Notes: generated by a model from the letters alone, not told the origin. A DNA stretch of 64,000 nucleotides from Pseudomonas sp. B6002 (GCF_013385985.1 NZ_JACAOY010000027.1:45983-109982), one strand, 5' to 3'; numbered from the stretch's first letter, positions 17,457 to 26,767 are shown. Numbers and translations: made by a program.

Positions 17457-20243
17457 ATGAGATTAAAGAACTACCTCCACCAGATCAGTCCCGTCTTGTC
17501 CACGCCCCATGCCGCGCGACGACTGTTGCGCATTTTTGCGCTGGTGTTGCTGGTAGGCATACTGGGCGGCGTGTACAGCTTCCTGTTGTTCACCTTCAAC
17601 AATGAGATCTCCCAGCGGCGCAGCTACATGAGCAGCGCCATTGCCGAAGCCCATACGTTTTTCACCACCCGTGAAGCCCTGCTGGAAAGCCTCAGCCTGT
17701 CGGCCACACGCAAGTCCGAGCTGGACCTGCCAGTGTCCGATGAAGAAATCCGCCTGCTGCTGGGGCAAACCCCGGGCAAGCAATGGAGCATCTGGCTGAC
17801 CCAGCGCATGCGCGGCTACCTCAAAGCCAAGCAGCTCAACCTGCTGTATGTCGGCACTCAAGCCCAGGTGTTGCGGCTGTATAACGCCACCCCGGTGTGC
17901 AGTGAGTTCCCCCAGGCCATGCTGGACCAACTGGAAACCCTCAAGCTCAGCGGCAGCGTGCAGGAGCTGTGGCTGACCCACAGATCCGACGACCATTCGC
18001 AGTTGTACATCTTCATCCGCCTCGACGAGCGCGACGTGAACTCCGGCTGGCTCGGCCTGGAGATGGATGACCGCGAAGTCTCCAACGCCCTGAGCGACCA
18101 CAGCGCCGGTGAGTTCACCATGTTCAATGCCCAGGGCATGCCGCTGTTCAGCAACAGCCGCAAACCGCCGCCCGGGCAGAACTTGCCGCACCTGCGCCAA
18201 CAGGACTTTTTCGGCTTTGTCGGCGACGGCTGGCTGCCCGAGCAATTGGTGTTGCGCAAACAACTGAAGTCTTCGGACTGGCAGCTCACCTACTCCATCG
18301 ACCTGCGCGCAGTGTTGTGGGCGCTGTGGCCGCAAATGATTGGCGCGCTGCTGTTCTGCCTGCTGAGCATCAGCCTGGTGTGCCTGCTGACCCGTCGCCT
18401 CGAACACCGTTTCATCACCCCGGCGATCCACCGCATTCAGGCTCTGGTGGAAAGCGAGTTGTTCAGCCGTGACGTGATCCAGACTGCCCCCGTGGCGCTG
18501 TGTGTGCTGCGCCGCACCGACGGCGCCGTGGTATTGAAAAACACCCTTGCCCAACAATGGCTCGGTGAACGTGGCGCACAGCTGGGCCCCGGCTGGATTC
18601 GTCACGCCTTTGACCCCGAGGCCCCCTGCCTCACCGATTACTTTGAAGCCGCTGACGGCCGCCACCTTTACCTGAGCTGCGCACCCACCCGCTACAAGGG
18701 TGAAGACGTGTTGCTGTGTGCCTTCAGCGACATCAGCGCACGCACGCAGATCGAAACGGCACTGGAACAGGCGCGCCAGTCGGCAGACGCCGCCAACGAA
18801 GCCAAGACCTTGTTCCTCGCGACCATGAGTCATGAAATTCGTACGCCGCTGTACGGCGTGCTCGGCACCCTGGAATTGCTCGCTCGCACCCGCCTGGATG
18901 CGCAGCAGAAAAGCTACCTGCACGCCATCGAAGGGTCTTCGGCAACGTTGTTGCAACTGATCTGCGACGTGCTCGACGTGTCGAAAATCGAAGCCGGCCA
19001 ACTCGCCCTGGAACTGAGCGAATTCTGTGTGCCGACCCTGGTGCAAGAAGTGGTGCAAGGCTACGCGGCGGCGGCGCAAAGCAAGGGCTTGCAACTGTAT
19101 GCCTGTCTCGACCCACAACTGCCGCTTCGCTTGATCGGCGACGCCAGCCGTGTACGCCAGATCCTCAACAACCTGTTGAGCAATGCGGTCAAGTTCACCG
19201 ACTCCGGGCGCGTGGTGCTGCGGGTCAAACAGCTCAGCCGCGAAGGTGAACGGGTGTGCCTGCAATGGCAAATCTCTGACACCGGCAGAGGCATTGCCCA
19301 TGCCGACCAGGCGTTTATCTTCGAGCCGTTCTATCAGAGCGAAGGCAACTCCCATGTGATCGCCGGCACCGGACTCGGCCTGCCGATTTGCCTGCGCCTG
19401 ACCCACTTGATGAACGGCACCCTGCGCATGGTCAGCGAGCCGGGGCTGGGCAGCAGTTTTTCCCTGACCGTGCCACTGGAGCAACCGTCCTGCATCGGGC
19501 TGACGGTCATGCAGCCTCTGGCAGCGGAAATTGTGTATGTGCTCTCGCCGATCCGCGAACTGGCCGACAGCCTCTGCGGCTGGCTGCGCCGCTGGGGTGC
19601 CCGCGCTCAAGTCGGCCTGCCGTCCAGCACCGAGTTGGCGGGGCCTTGTGTATTGCTTGAACTGGTCGAACGCCGCCACGACGTGCCATGGAATGGGCCG
19701 CGGGTGCTCGCCAGCAACGACGGCGCCCACGAACCACAGTTCTGCGCCGATGGCTGGCAGGTCAACCTCAACGATCTGGGCGCCATCCACCAAGCGGTTC
19801 GCCACGCCCAGAACGGCCAGGTGATTTCGCCCCAGGTGCGCGGTGTTGTACGCGACCTGCGCCCCTTGCACCTGCACATCCTGGTGGCCGAAGACAACGT
19901 CATCAACCAATTGATTCTGCGTGACCAGCTCGAAGAACTCGGCTGCACCGTAGAGCTGGCAGGTGACGGCGAAGACGCCTTGTCACGCTGGTCCGACGGC
20001 GCCTTCGACATTGTTCTCACTGACGTCAACATGCCCAGGCTCAATGGCTACGAGCTGGCCGAAGCCCTGCGGCGCCAGGGCTGCAGCATCCCGATCATCG
20101 GCGCTACTGCCAACGCCCTGCGCGGCGAAGATGCCTTGTGCCTCGCGGCCGGCATGAATCACTGCCTGGTCAAACCTTTCACGCTGCGAGCCTTGTTCAC
20201 TGTCCTGGCTCCCTACGAACGAGTCACCCATGAAGCCCTGTAG
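17457..20243 (+). CDS. pvrS: RcsC/PvrS-type hybrid sensor histidine kinase without HPt
   Basis: 928-residue inner-membrane kinase. Order: helix at about 24-45, periplasmic sensor domain to about 290, second helix at about 294-315, a PAS-like linker, HisKA with phospho-accepting H459 in MSHEIRTPLYG, ATPase domain, a roughly 110-residue linker resembling the RcsC ABL domain, and a receiver with D856 in LTDVNMPRLNG. It ends after the receiver, so it has no HPt of its own and probably needs the HPt of the downstream kinase. The start is ATG without a Shine-Dalgarno box. It overlaps the next gene by 14 bases. Name by analogy with PA14 pvrS. Confidence 0.85.
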   Translation: MRLKNYLHQISPVLSTPHAARRLLRIFALVLLVGILGGVYSFLLFTFNNEISQRRSYMSSAIAEAHTFFTTREALLESLSLSATRKSELDLPVSDEEIRLLLGQTPGKQWSIWLTQRMRGYLKAKQLNLLYVGTQAQVLRLYNATPVCSEFPQAMLDQLETLKLSGSVQELWLTHRSDDHSQLYIFIRLDERDVNSGWLGLEMDDREVSNALSDHSAGEFTMFNAQGMPLFSNSRKPPPGQNLPHLRQQDFFGFVGDGWLPEQLVLRKQLKSSDWQLTYSIDLRAVLWALWPQMIGALLFCLLSISLVCLLTRRLEHRFITPAIHRIQALVESELFSRDVIQTAPVALCVLRRTDGAVVLKNTLAQQWLGERGAQLGPGWIRHAFDPEAPCLTDYFEAADGRHLYLSCAPTRYKGEDVLLCAFSDISARTQIETALEQARQSADAANEAKTLFLATMSHEIRTPLYGVLGTLELLARTRLDAQQKSYLHAIEGSSATLLQLICDVLDVSKIEAGQLALELSEFCVPTLVQEVVQGYAAAAQSKGLQLYACLDPQLPLRLIGDASRVRQILNNLLSNAVKFTDSGRVVLRVKQLSREGERVCLQWQISDTGRGIAHADQAFIFEPFYQSEGNSHVIAGTGLGLPICLRLTHLMNGTLRMVSEPGLGSSFSLTVPLEQPSCIGLTVMQPLAAEIVYVLSPIRELADSLCGWLRRWGARAQVGLPSSTELAGPCVLLELVERRHDVPWNGPRVLASNDGAHEPQFCADGWQVNLNDLGAIHQAVRHAQNGQVISPQVRGVVRDLRPLHLHILVAEDNVINQLILRDQLEELGCTVELAGDGEDALSRWSDGAFDIVLTDVNMPRLNGYELAEALRRQGCSIPIIGATANALRGEDALCLAAGMNHCLVKPFTLRALFTVLAPYERVTHEAL

Positions 20244-21417
20244 CATTTTGATTGTCGAAGACCACCCCATTCAGCACCTGTACCTGCAAAACCTGTTCAA
20301 CGAGCTCGGGGAGTTTGACCTGGTATGCGCCAGGGACGGTGAAGAAGCACTGGCCTGCCTGAAACAGCGGGATTTCGACTTGGTGCTCACCGATCTGCTG
20401 ATGCCGGGCATGGACGGTGTGCAATTTATCCAGAGCCTGGCCGCGCACCCTTCGCGCCCTGCCCTGGCGATCATGAGTGCGGCGTCACGGCGCATGTTGA
20501 TGGGCGCAAGCCTGGTGGCCAGCAACCTGCAAGTGAAGGTGATCGGGCTGATCTCCAAGCCGGTGAATGCCGCCGCCCTGCGCTGTTTGATCGATCAATT
20601 GCAGGCACTGCGTCAGGTGGTGCCGGCCGAGACCCAGCCGGGCATTGATTGCCAAAGCCTGATGAACGCCTTGGACGACGGCGAACTGCAAGCCTGGTTC
20701 CAACCCAAGAAAGCCTTGAGCAATGGTCGCATCGTCGCAGCCGAAGCCTTGGTGCGCTGGATCCATCCCGAGCACGGCCTGTTGTTGCCCGGCACATTCC
20801 TGCCGGCATTGATCACCTGTGGCCTGGAAGAGCGCCTGTTGTGGTGCGTGCTCAAACAAGCGATGGCCGCTCAGTTGGCGTGGCGCCAGCTGGGCTATGA
20901 CATTCCGGTATCGGTCAACCTGCCCACGCACTTGCTCAACAGCCATGACCTGCCCGACCGCATCCTCGCCTTCGTGCTGGAGCATCAGGGCTTGCCCGCG
21001 CGCATCTGTTTTGAGCTGATGGAGTGCTCCGTGCCGGATGACATCAGCAACTTCTACGCCGGTGCCTGCCGTTTGCGCATCAAGGGCTTCGGCCTGTCCC
21101 AGGACGATTTCGGCAAGGGCTACAGTTCCTATATGAACCTGGTGTCGGCGCCTTTCACCGAGGTGAAGATCGACCGCGCACTGGTGCAAGGCTGCAATAC
21201 CAACGAAGAACTGGCCCAAGCGCTCACCAGCATTGTCAGCCTGGGGCGCCAGCTGGGGTTGACCGTGGTCGCCGAGGGTGTGGAAACCGCGCAGGAACTT
21301 GCGCTGTTGCGTAAGATCGACTGCACTCAGGTCCAGGGATTTCTGATCTCTCACGCCGTGTCTTCGGACCAGTTCCAGCAATTGCTGGCCCATGACGGGC
21401 CGGCGAGTGCCTATTGA
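20230..21417 (+). CDS. pvrR: REC-EAL response regulator, c-di-GMP phosphodiesterase (RocR/PvrR-like)
   Basis: 395 residues: an N-terminal receiver (about 1-125, D55 in LTDLLMPGMDG) and a C-terminal EAL domain (about 150-390). The catalytic set appears complete: E172 in AEALVRW, N in VSVNLPTHLL, E in FELMEC, the DD pair in DDFGKGYSS, K in KIDRALV, E in AEGVET and Q in VQGF. It should hydrolyse c-di-GMP to pGpG. In P. aeruginosa, RocR and PvrR oppose fimbrial expression and biofilm formation. Its start lies inside the previous kinase gene. Confidence 0.9.
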   Translation: MKPCSILIVEDHPIQHLYLQNLFNELGEFDLVCARDGEEALACLKQRDFDLVLTDLLMPGMDGVQFIQSLAAHPSRPALAIMSAASRRMLMGASLVASNLQVKVIGLISKPVNAAALRCLIDQLQALRQVVPAETQPGIDCQSLMNALDDGELQAWFQPKKALSNGRIVAAEALVRWIHPEHGLLLPGTFLPALITCGLEERLLWCVLKQAMAAQLAWRQLGYDIPVSVNLPTHLLNSHDLPDRILAFVLEHQGLPARICFELMECSVPDDISNFYAGACRLRIKGFGLSQDDFGKGYSSYMNLVSAPFTEVKIDRALVQGCNTNEELAQALTSIVSLGRQLGLTVVAEGVETAQELALLRKIDCTQVQGFLISHAVSSDQFQQLLAHDGPASAY

Positions 21418-21468
21418 CCCGCTGTCCGGGTGTGAACCAACACCGCTTGCTTGCGAGGTCACCGCGTC

Positions 21469-24400
21469 ATGCATCACCCCAACGCCTTCCTGGAGAAACT
21501 CACCAGCAGTTCACTGCGCCTGAATAAGGGCTTGCTGGTACTGGGAGCCTTGGTGCTCGTGCTGCTGGGCATCAGCTATCTTGGCGCGCAACGCATGATC
21601 GAGGAGCAACGCGACACCTTGCAATTCCACTTCGCCCGGCTGATGGAGAACATCCGCGAGCAGGAAGTGTTCCTGGGCGATATTTCACGGGGCAGCACCT
21701 CCGGTAAATACAAGGCCATGGGTGCGCCGCCGCCTTTTGTGCAAAAGCCGTTGCCCGAAGAAGGACCGAATACCTATGAAGGCCGCGGTTTGCCGTTCTC
21801 CCTGCCCTACAGCCTGAAAATCAACCCCGACAAGATCGCCGCCGACCAATACCCCAACGTCTTCGCCCTGGGCACCTACCTGTCGGCTTACTACAGCGCC
21901 TTTTGGGCGGGCTCGCACTACCAGGCCCCGCAAGTGGTCGTGGTCAACGGCCCGGACAACTTCGACATTGCCGTGCCCTCCTCCGGCCGGCTGCGCGATG
22001 GCGGCCACGTGCATATCGGTATGTTGGTGGACGTGATGACCCAACTCAACGAGCGCCTGCACCTACAGAACACCTCCCTCAACAATCACACCGTGCATTG
22101 GGAACCCTACGACACCGCCCACGATGACAAGGAAGCGCCGATAGTGTTGGGTTATGTCGATATCAACCTGGCCGCCACCGCAATGACCGTCACCGGCGCC
22201 AACTCCTGGGTGGTGGTGGCCTCGCTGCTGGACCTGTCCAAGGTCAATAACATCGAGCGGCTGATGCAGTGGTCGATCTACGACGACTTCACCTTGATCA
22301 CCCCGGACGGCGTGGTGCTGACCGGCGCCGTGAAACCCGGCCAGGTGCTGCATGAAGGTGTGAACCTCAACCGCGACGGCCTGGTGTTCAAGCTGACCAG
22401 CAAAGGCGAGCAAGCCTGGACAGCAATCTACGTGATCAGCCTGCAACGCTTCCTCGACTATGCGCTATGGCCTTTGCTGTGCCTGGTGGCCGTCGTGCTG
22501 GTGATGCTGGGGTGCAGTCGCGTGTTCAATCGCTGGTACACCGCACGGGTGGTACTGCCTGCCCACCAAGCCCATGCCAGCATCACCGAAAGCTCGGCAT
22601 TCGCCCGAGCAGTCATCGACACCGCACCGACCGGTTTGTGTGTGATCCGTCGCAGCGACCATCACGTGCTCTTGCAGAACCAGCGCGCCCTGGAGTGGCA
22701 AGACGGGCGCCCGTTGTTCGACTTGCTCAAGCAACAGACACAGACCGCTCCGGGCCAGGCCGACCTGGAAAGCGAAGGCCGCCACCTGCACGTGGCCTTC
22801 GTGCCCACCCGTTACCAGGGCCAGGACGCATGGCTGTGCGCGGTGCACGACGTGACCCGGCATATCGAAGACGCCGTCGCCCTCGAAGAAGCGCGCCAGG
22901 CCGCAGACTCGGCGAGTGAGGCCAAGAGCCGCTTCCTCGCGACCATGAGCCACGAAATTCGTACGCCGCTGTATGGCGTGCTCGGCACTCTGGAACTGCT
23001 CGGCCTCACGTCGCTCGCGCCGCGCCAGCAGGATTATCTGCAGACTATTCAACGCTCCTCCACCACCTTGTTCCAGCTGATCAGCGACGTGCTCGACGTG
23101 TCGAAGATCGAGGCCGGGCAGATGACCCTCGAACTCCAGGATTTCTGCCCACTGGAACTGACGGAGGATTGCGTACGCACCTACAGCGCCTTCGCCCGCT
23201 CCAAGGGCCTGCAGCTGTATGCGTGCATCGACGCGAACCTGCCGGATCGGTTGCGCGGTGACCCGCTGCGCATTCGTCAGATCCTCAACAACCTGCTCAG
23301 CAACGCGATCAAGTTCACCGACAACGGCCATGTTGTGTTGCGTCTGCGAGCCCTGGAACACACCGAGGGCCGAGTAAACCTGCAATGGCAGGTCAGCGAT
23401 TCCGGCGTGGGCATTTCCCAGGCGCAGCAGCACCAGCTGTTCGACCCCTTCTACCAGGCCGAAGATGCCACCAGCCAGGCCGGTGCCGGCCTGGGCCTGG
23501 CGATCTGCAAATGGCTGAGCGAGTTGATGCACGGCCAATTGAAGGTGGTCAGCGAGCCCGGTCTTGGCAGCAGCTTTACGCTGCAAATTGCCCTTGAACC
23601 CGCGCCGGGTGAATTGGACAACTGCCCGACCTTCAGTCCCAATATGCCGGCCGTGTATGTGCGCGCTCACGCACCGGAACGGGCACAGCACATGATCAGC
23701 TGGCTCAAGCGCCTGGGGCTCGATTGTCGTGCCGCTTCAATCGACATGCCGCCGTCCGCGTTGCTGGTTGACCTGGCCCACGGCCAAGCCTGGTCCGGCA
23801 CTCGCCTCATTGCCACGGCGGGCGGGCCGAACCCGGCGCAATTGAACGGCACCGACTGGGCCGTCGATGCCGACGATGTGCGCGCAGTGGCGTGGGCGGT
23901 CCATCTGGCACAGCAAGGGGCCACCCACGACGACCGCCCTGCACTGCCGCTCCAGGCACGGCCGCTTAACCTGCAGGTGCTGGTGGCCGAAGACAATGTG
24001 ATCAATGCTGCGATCATCAAGGAACAACTGGAAGCCCTGGGCTGCTCGGTGGTGTTGGCGGCCAATGGCGAACAGGCGCTGACCCACTGGTTACCCGGTC
24101 GCTTCGATCTGGTGCTGACCGACGTGAACATGCCGGTGATGAATGGCTACCAGCTCGCCAAAGCGTTGCGCCAGCAAGATGCTGCGCTGCCGATTATCGG
24201 GGTAACGGCCAACGCCATGCGTGAAGAAGGCGAACACTGCACCGCCGTCGGCATGAACGCGTGGATGGTCAAGCCGCTGAACCTCGCCACCTTGCGCACC
24301 AAGCTGGAAAAGTACTGCAAGATCGAGGTGCCTGCCGTTGTCGACATGCCGCCGTTGTCGCCCAAAATGCGCGAACTGTTTGTCACCACCCTGCGTCAGG

Positions 24401-24627
24401 ATGTGCAGGCCACACTGGCCGCGCTGGATCATCAGGACGCCAACCGTACTGCGCAGCAGCTGCACAGCATGGCCGGCGCCCTCGGCGCGGTGCAGGTCGG
24501 CGACATGGCCACCGCCTTCGTCGAGCTGGAACAGCGCCTGACCGGCATGGCAGTCACCACCGCCCTGGCCCTGGAAGTGCGGCAAAACCTGGCTCGCCTC
24601 ACGGCATTGCTCGACTCCCTTGAATAA
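21469..24627 (+). CDS. rcsC: RcsC-type hybrid sensor histidine kinase with HPt
   Basis: 1,052 residues from ATG 21469, chosen because GAGG lies ten bases upstream; a TTG at 21451 would add six residues. Order: helix at about 21-43, periplasmic domain, helix near 330-350, PAS-like linker, HisKA with H495 (MSHEIRTPLYG), ATPase, ABL-like linker, receiver with D885 (LTDVNMPVMNG) and a C-terminal HPt with H999 in QLHSMAGALG. Kinase core and linker closely match the first kinase, so the two are paralogues. The HPt is the only one in the locus and is the likely donor to the RcsB-type regulator. Confidence 0.88.
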   Translation: MHHPNAFLEKLTSSSLRLNKGLLVLGALVLVLLGISYLGAQRMIEEQRDTLQFHFARLMENIREQEVFLGDISRGSTSGKYKAMGAPPPFVQKPLPEEGPNTYEGRGLPFSLPYSLKINPDKIAADQYPNVFALGTYLSAYYSAFWAGSHYQAPQVVVVNGPDNFDIAVPSSGRLRDGGHVHIGMLVDVMTQLNERLHLQNTSLNNHTVHWEPYDTAHDDKEAPIVLGYVDINLAATAMTVTGANSWVVVASLLDLSKVNNIERLMQWSIYDDFTLITPDGVVLTGAVKPGQVLHEGVNLNRDGLVFKLTSKGEQAWTAIYVISLQRFLDYALWPLLCLVAVVLVMLGCSRVFNRWYTARVVLPAHQAHASITESSAFARAVIDTAPTGLCVIRRSDHHVLLQNQRALEWQDGRPLFDLLKQQTQTAPGQADLESEGRHLHVAFVPTRYQGQDAWLCAVHDVTRHIEDAVALEEARQAADSASEAKSRFLATMSHEIRTPLYGVLGTLELLGLTSLAPRQQDYLQTIQRSSTTLFQLISDVLDVSKIEAGQMTLELQDFCPLELTEDCVRTYSAFARSKGLQLYACIDANLPDRLRGDPLRIRQILNNLLSNAIKFTDNGHVVLRLRALEHTEGRVNLQWQVSDSGVGISQAQQHQLFDPFYQAEDATSQAGAGLGLAICKWLSELMHGQLKVVSEPGLGSSFTLQIALEPAPGELDNCPTFSPNMPAVYVRAHAPERAQHMISWLKRLGLDCRAASIDMPPSALLVDLAHGQAWSGTRLIATAGGPNPAQLNGTDWAVDADDVRAVAWAVHLAQQGATHDDRPALPLQARPLNLQVLVAEDNVINAAIIKEQLEALGCSVVLAANGEQALTHWLPGRFDLVLTDVNMPVMNGYQLAKALRQQDAALPIIGVTANAMREEGEHCTAVGMNAWMVKPLNLATLRTKLEKYCKIEVPAVVDMPPLSPKMRELFVTTLRQDVQATLAALDHQDANRTAQQLHSMAGALGAVQVGDMATAFVELEQRLTGMAVTTALALEVRQNLARLTALLDSLE

Positions 24628-24649
24628 CTTCACTCTGGATAATCAACCC

Positions 24650-25294
24650 ATGGAAACCCTCAACGTAGTCATCGCAGACGACCACCCCATCGTGCTGGTC
24701 GGGGTGCGGGAACTGGTCGAGCGCGACAAGCGCTTTCGAGTGGTGGGCGAAGCCGTGTGCTCCAACGCGTTGATCGAACTGCTCAAAAGCACCGCTGTGG
24801 ACCTGGTGATCACCGACTTCAACATGCCGGCAGACTCACCCTACGGCGATGGCCTGAAGTTGGTGGAATACCTGGCGCGACACTTTCCCAAGGTGCAGGT
24901 GCTGGTACTGACGATGATCTCCAACCCGCTGATCCTGACGCGCCTGCAGGAGCTAGGGGTACTGGGCGTGATCCAGAAAAACCAGCTGCATATCGAAATA
25001 GAGGCGGCACTCAAGGCCATCGCCCGGGGCACGCCGATCCGCAGCAAGGTGCCGCCAGCCTCTTCGGTACTTGAATCGTTCGACCTGGACGAACGCTTTA
25101 CCCGGTTGTCCCCCAAAGAGCATGAGATTCTGCGCCTGTTTGTTTCAGGCCAAAGCGTCAACGAAATTGCCCGCGGGTTAAATCGAAGTGCCAAAACGAT
25201 CAGTACGCAAAAAGTCTCGGCCATGCGCAAGTTGGAAGTCAGCAGCGATCAGGACTTGTTGGCTTACTGCATAGAACGCAACTTGTTCAACTAA
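24650..25294 (+). CDS. rcsB: RcsB-type response regulator with LuxR DNA-binding domain
   Basis: 214 residues: a receiver with D56 (ITDFNMPADSPYGDG, very like E. coli RcsB, which also uses D56) and a C-terminal helix-turn-helix with LSPKEHEILRLF and NRSAKTISTQK. The start is set at METLNVVIADDHP; a TTG at 24620 inside rcsC is less likely. The DNA-recognition segment nearly matches RcsB, which makes the RcsB-like boxes at 17405 and 25301 natural targets. It is last in the regulatory operon and directly precedes the fimbrial genes. Confidence 0.9.
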   Translation: METLNVVIADDHPIVLVGVRELVERDKRFRVVGEAVCSNALIELLKSTAVDLVITDFNMPADSPYGDGLKLVEYLARHFPKVQVLVLTMISNPLILTRLQELGVLGVIQKNQLHIEIEAALKAIARGTPIRSKVPPASSVLESFDLDERFTRLSPKEHEILRLFVSGQSVNEIARGLNRSAKTISTQKVSAMRKLEVSSDQDLLAYCIERNLFN

Positions 25295-25300
25295 GGCCAC

Positions 25301-25346
25301 TTCTAGGGATCGTCTGATGTTCCACTAAGCCCCGCCACCTTATCGT
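25301..25346 (+). promoter_or_regulatory. RcsB-like box and -10 element of the fimbrial operon
   Basis: TTCTAGGGATCGTCTGAT (25301-25318) differs by one base from the box at 17405. A TATCGT -10 candidate (25341-25346) starts 23 bases after the core (25304-25317), the same distance as at the other site. The expected transcript would have a leader of about 24 bases. Confidence 0.6.
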
Positions 25347-25376
25347 GTTGTTTTAACCCCACCATGGAATAACAAC

Positions 25377-25964
25377 ATGAAACATCTGTCTCGCACACTT
25401 CTGGCCCTGTCGATCTTCGCCGCCGGTCACGTTTTCGCCGCCGATCCACCGGTACCGACCAAAGCCGGCAGCGGCACCATTAACTTCACCGGCAGTATCA
25501 ATAACGATGCCTGCTCCGTAGAAGGTATCGGCGTGAACAAGACCATCTCGATCAACATGGGCGAAGTGTCGATCAAGGACATGGGCACCGCTACCGCTCC
25601 TAAAGGCAATGGCACCCTGAGCGCCGAGAACTTCGACATGAAAATCAGCTGCAACGCCGGCACCAAGGTGGCGATGATCTTCGAACCGACCAAAGGCGCC
25701 GGTTCAGGCATCGTCGCGGGCACCAAAGTGCTGAAGCTGATCGACGGCCTGGGCGCAGCCAAGAACGTGGGTATCGCCCTGTTGGACGCCAACGGTGCAT
25801 TGATCGACCTGAGTTCGCCAAGCACCGCGAAGATCGAGAACACCTTGCAGGACAGCAACACCACGCTGAAATTTTCGGCTGCCTATGTCACCACCGTCGA
25901 CGCCGCCTCCGCCGTGGCCGGGCGTGGCGACGCGACCCTGCCGTTCACCCTGCAATACGAATAA
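25377..25964 (+). CDS. Type 1-family fimbrial major subunit (CupD1-like)
   Basis: 195-residue secreted fimbrin. A signal peptide of about 21-22 residues ends at VFA-AD, and the mature protein starts with a short donor-strand-like stretch. C46 and C92 form the single disulfide typical of type 1 fimbrins. The C-terminus ATLPFTLQYE has the alternating pattern and penultimate tyrosine recognised by the chaperone. It would be polymerised at the outer membrane by the usher. It is the first fimbrial gene, with an RcsB-like box upstream and a very stable hairpin downstream. Confidence 0.93.
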   Translation: MKHLSRTLLALSIFAAGHVFAADPPVPTKAGSGTINFTGSINNDACSVEGIGVNKTISINMGEVSIKDMGTATAPKGNGTLSAENFDMKISCNAGTKVAMIFEPTKGAGSGIVAGTKVLKLIDGLGAAKNVGIALLDANGALIDLSSPSTAKIENTLQDSNTTLKFSAAYVTTVDAASAVAGRGDATLPFTLQYE

Positions 25965-25973
25965 CCCAGCCTG

Positions 25974-25997
25974 ATGCGAGGCCTGCGGGCCTCGCAT
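25974..25997 (+). promoter_or_regulatory. Stable UNCG-type hairpin between fimbrin and chaperone
   Basis: A perfect 10-bp stem (ATGCGAGGCC with GGCCTCGCAT) closes on a TGCG loop, a UNCG tetraloop with a C-G closing pair. No T run follows, so it is not a standard terminator. It probably protects the 3' end of processed fimbrin mRNA and lowers read-through to chaperone and usher. Confidence 0.65.
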
Positions 25998-26023
25998 ACC
26001 TCTCGAATTCAGCGGTAACCACT

Positions 26024-26767
26024 ATGTATTTTCGCCATTCACTGTCCCTCTGTGCGGGCCTTCTGTGCCTGTTCGCGATCAGCCAGGCCACGGCCGGCAT
26101 TTCGTTGAGCAGTACGCGCCTGGTGTTCGACGGCAAGCACAAAGAAGCCGGGATTACTGTGCGTAACAGCGGTGAAGACGTGTTGATCCAGTCCTGGGTC
26201 GACACCACCGATGCCAGCCCGGCCCCCTTTGCCGTGACCCCACCGTTGGCGCGGGTGCGGGACAACGAGCAGCAACTGTTACGGGTGATCTACGAAGGCA
26301 CGGGCATGCCCGCTGACCGCGAGTCGGTGGTGTGGCTCAACGTGCAGGAAATCCCCCAGGCCTCGAAAACCGAGAACACCTTGCAGCTTGCCGTACGCCA
26401 GCGCATCAAGGTGTTTTTCCGCCCGGCGGGGTTGAATAAAAACGCCTACCTGGCGCCGACCGAACTGGTCTGGCAAGCGGCTGAAGTCGGTGGCAAGGCC
26501 GCGCTCAAGGTCAGCAACCCCGGGGTTTATCACGTGTCGATTGCCGACATCACCCTGCAGGCCGGCGCCATCATAGAACACCCGTTCGATTCGATGATGA
26601 TTGCGCCCGGCGAACAAAAAGAGTTCGTTCTAAAGCAACTTAAGCCTGCCCAGCCGTTGCAATTGAAGTTCAGCAGCATCAATGACTACGGCGCACAAGA
26701 CGCTTATACCGCGCAACTTTCCAACAACACGCCTACGCGGGCGAGTGTGAACAAAGAATCGCCATAA
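26024..26767 (+). CDS. Periplasmic fimbrial chaperone (PapD family)
   Basis: 247 residues with a 24-residue signal peptide ending at ATA-GI. Two Ig-like domains are expected. The signature SVVWLNVQEIP (101-111) and the G1 strand region RIKVFFRP (127-134), with the subunit-anchoring lysine K129, are clear. It folds fimbrin subunits by donor-strand complementation and delivers them to the usher. Relative to PapD there is a 10-12 residue polar tail (NNTPTRASVNKESP). Confidence 0.93.
   Translation: MYFRHSLSLCAGLLCLFAISQATAGISLSSTRLVFDGKHKEAGITVRNSGEDVLIQSWVDTTDASPAPFAVTPPLARVRDNEQQLLRVIYEGTGMPADRESVVWLNVQEIPQASKTENTLQLAVRQRIKVFFRPAGLNKNAYLAPTELVWQAAEVGGKAALKVSNPGVYHVSIADITLQAGAIIEHPFDSMMIAPGEQKEFVLKQLKPAQPLQLKFSSINDYGAQDAYTAQLSNNTPTRASVNKESP

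Noticed and set aside
17463-19910. 815-codon open frame antisense to the first kinase
   Set aside because: H, Q and A rich with no motif, while the plus strand has complete kinase and receiver domains.
24620-24650. TTG 24620 as start of the RcsB-type regulator
   Set aside because: It lies inside the end of the kinase gene with no ribosome site; family similarity begins at METLNVVIADDHP.
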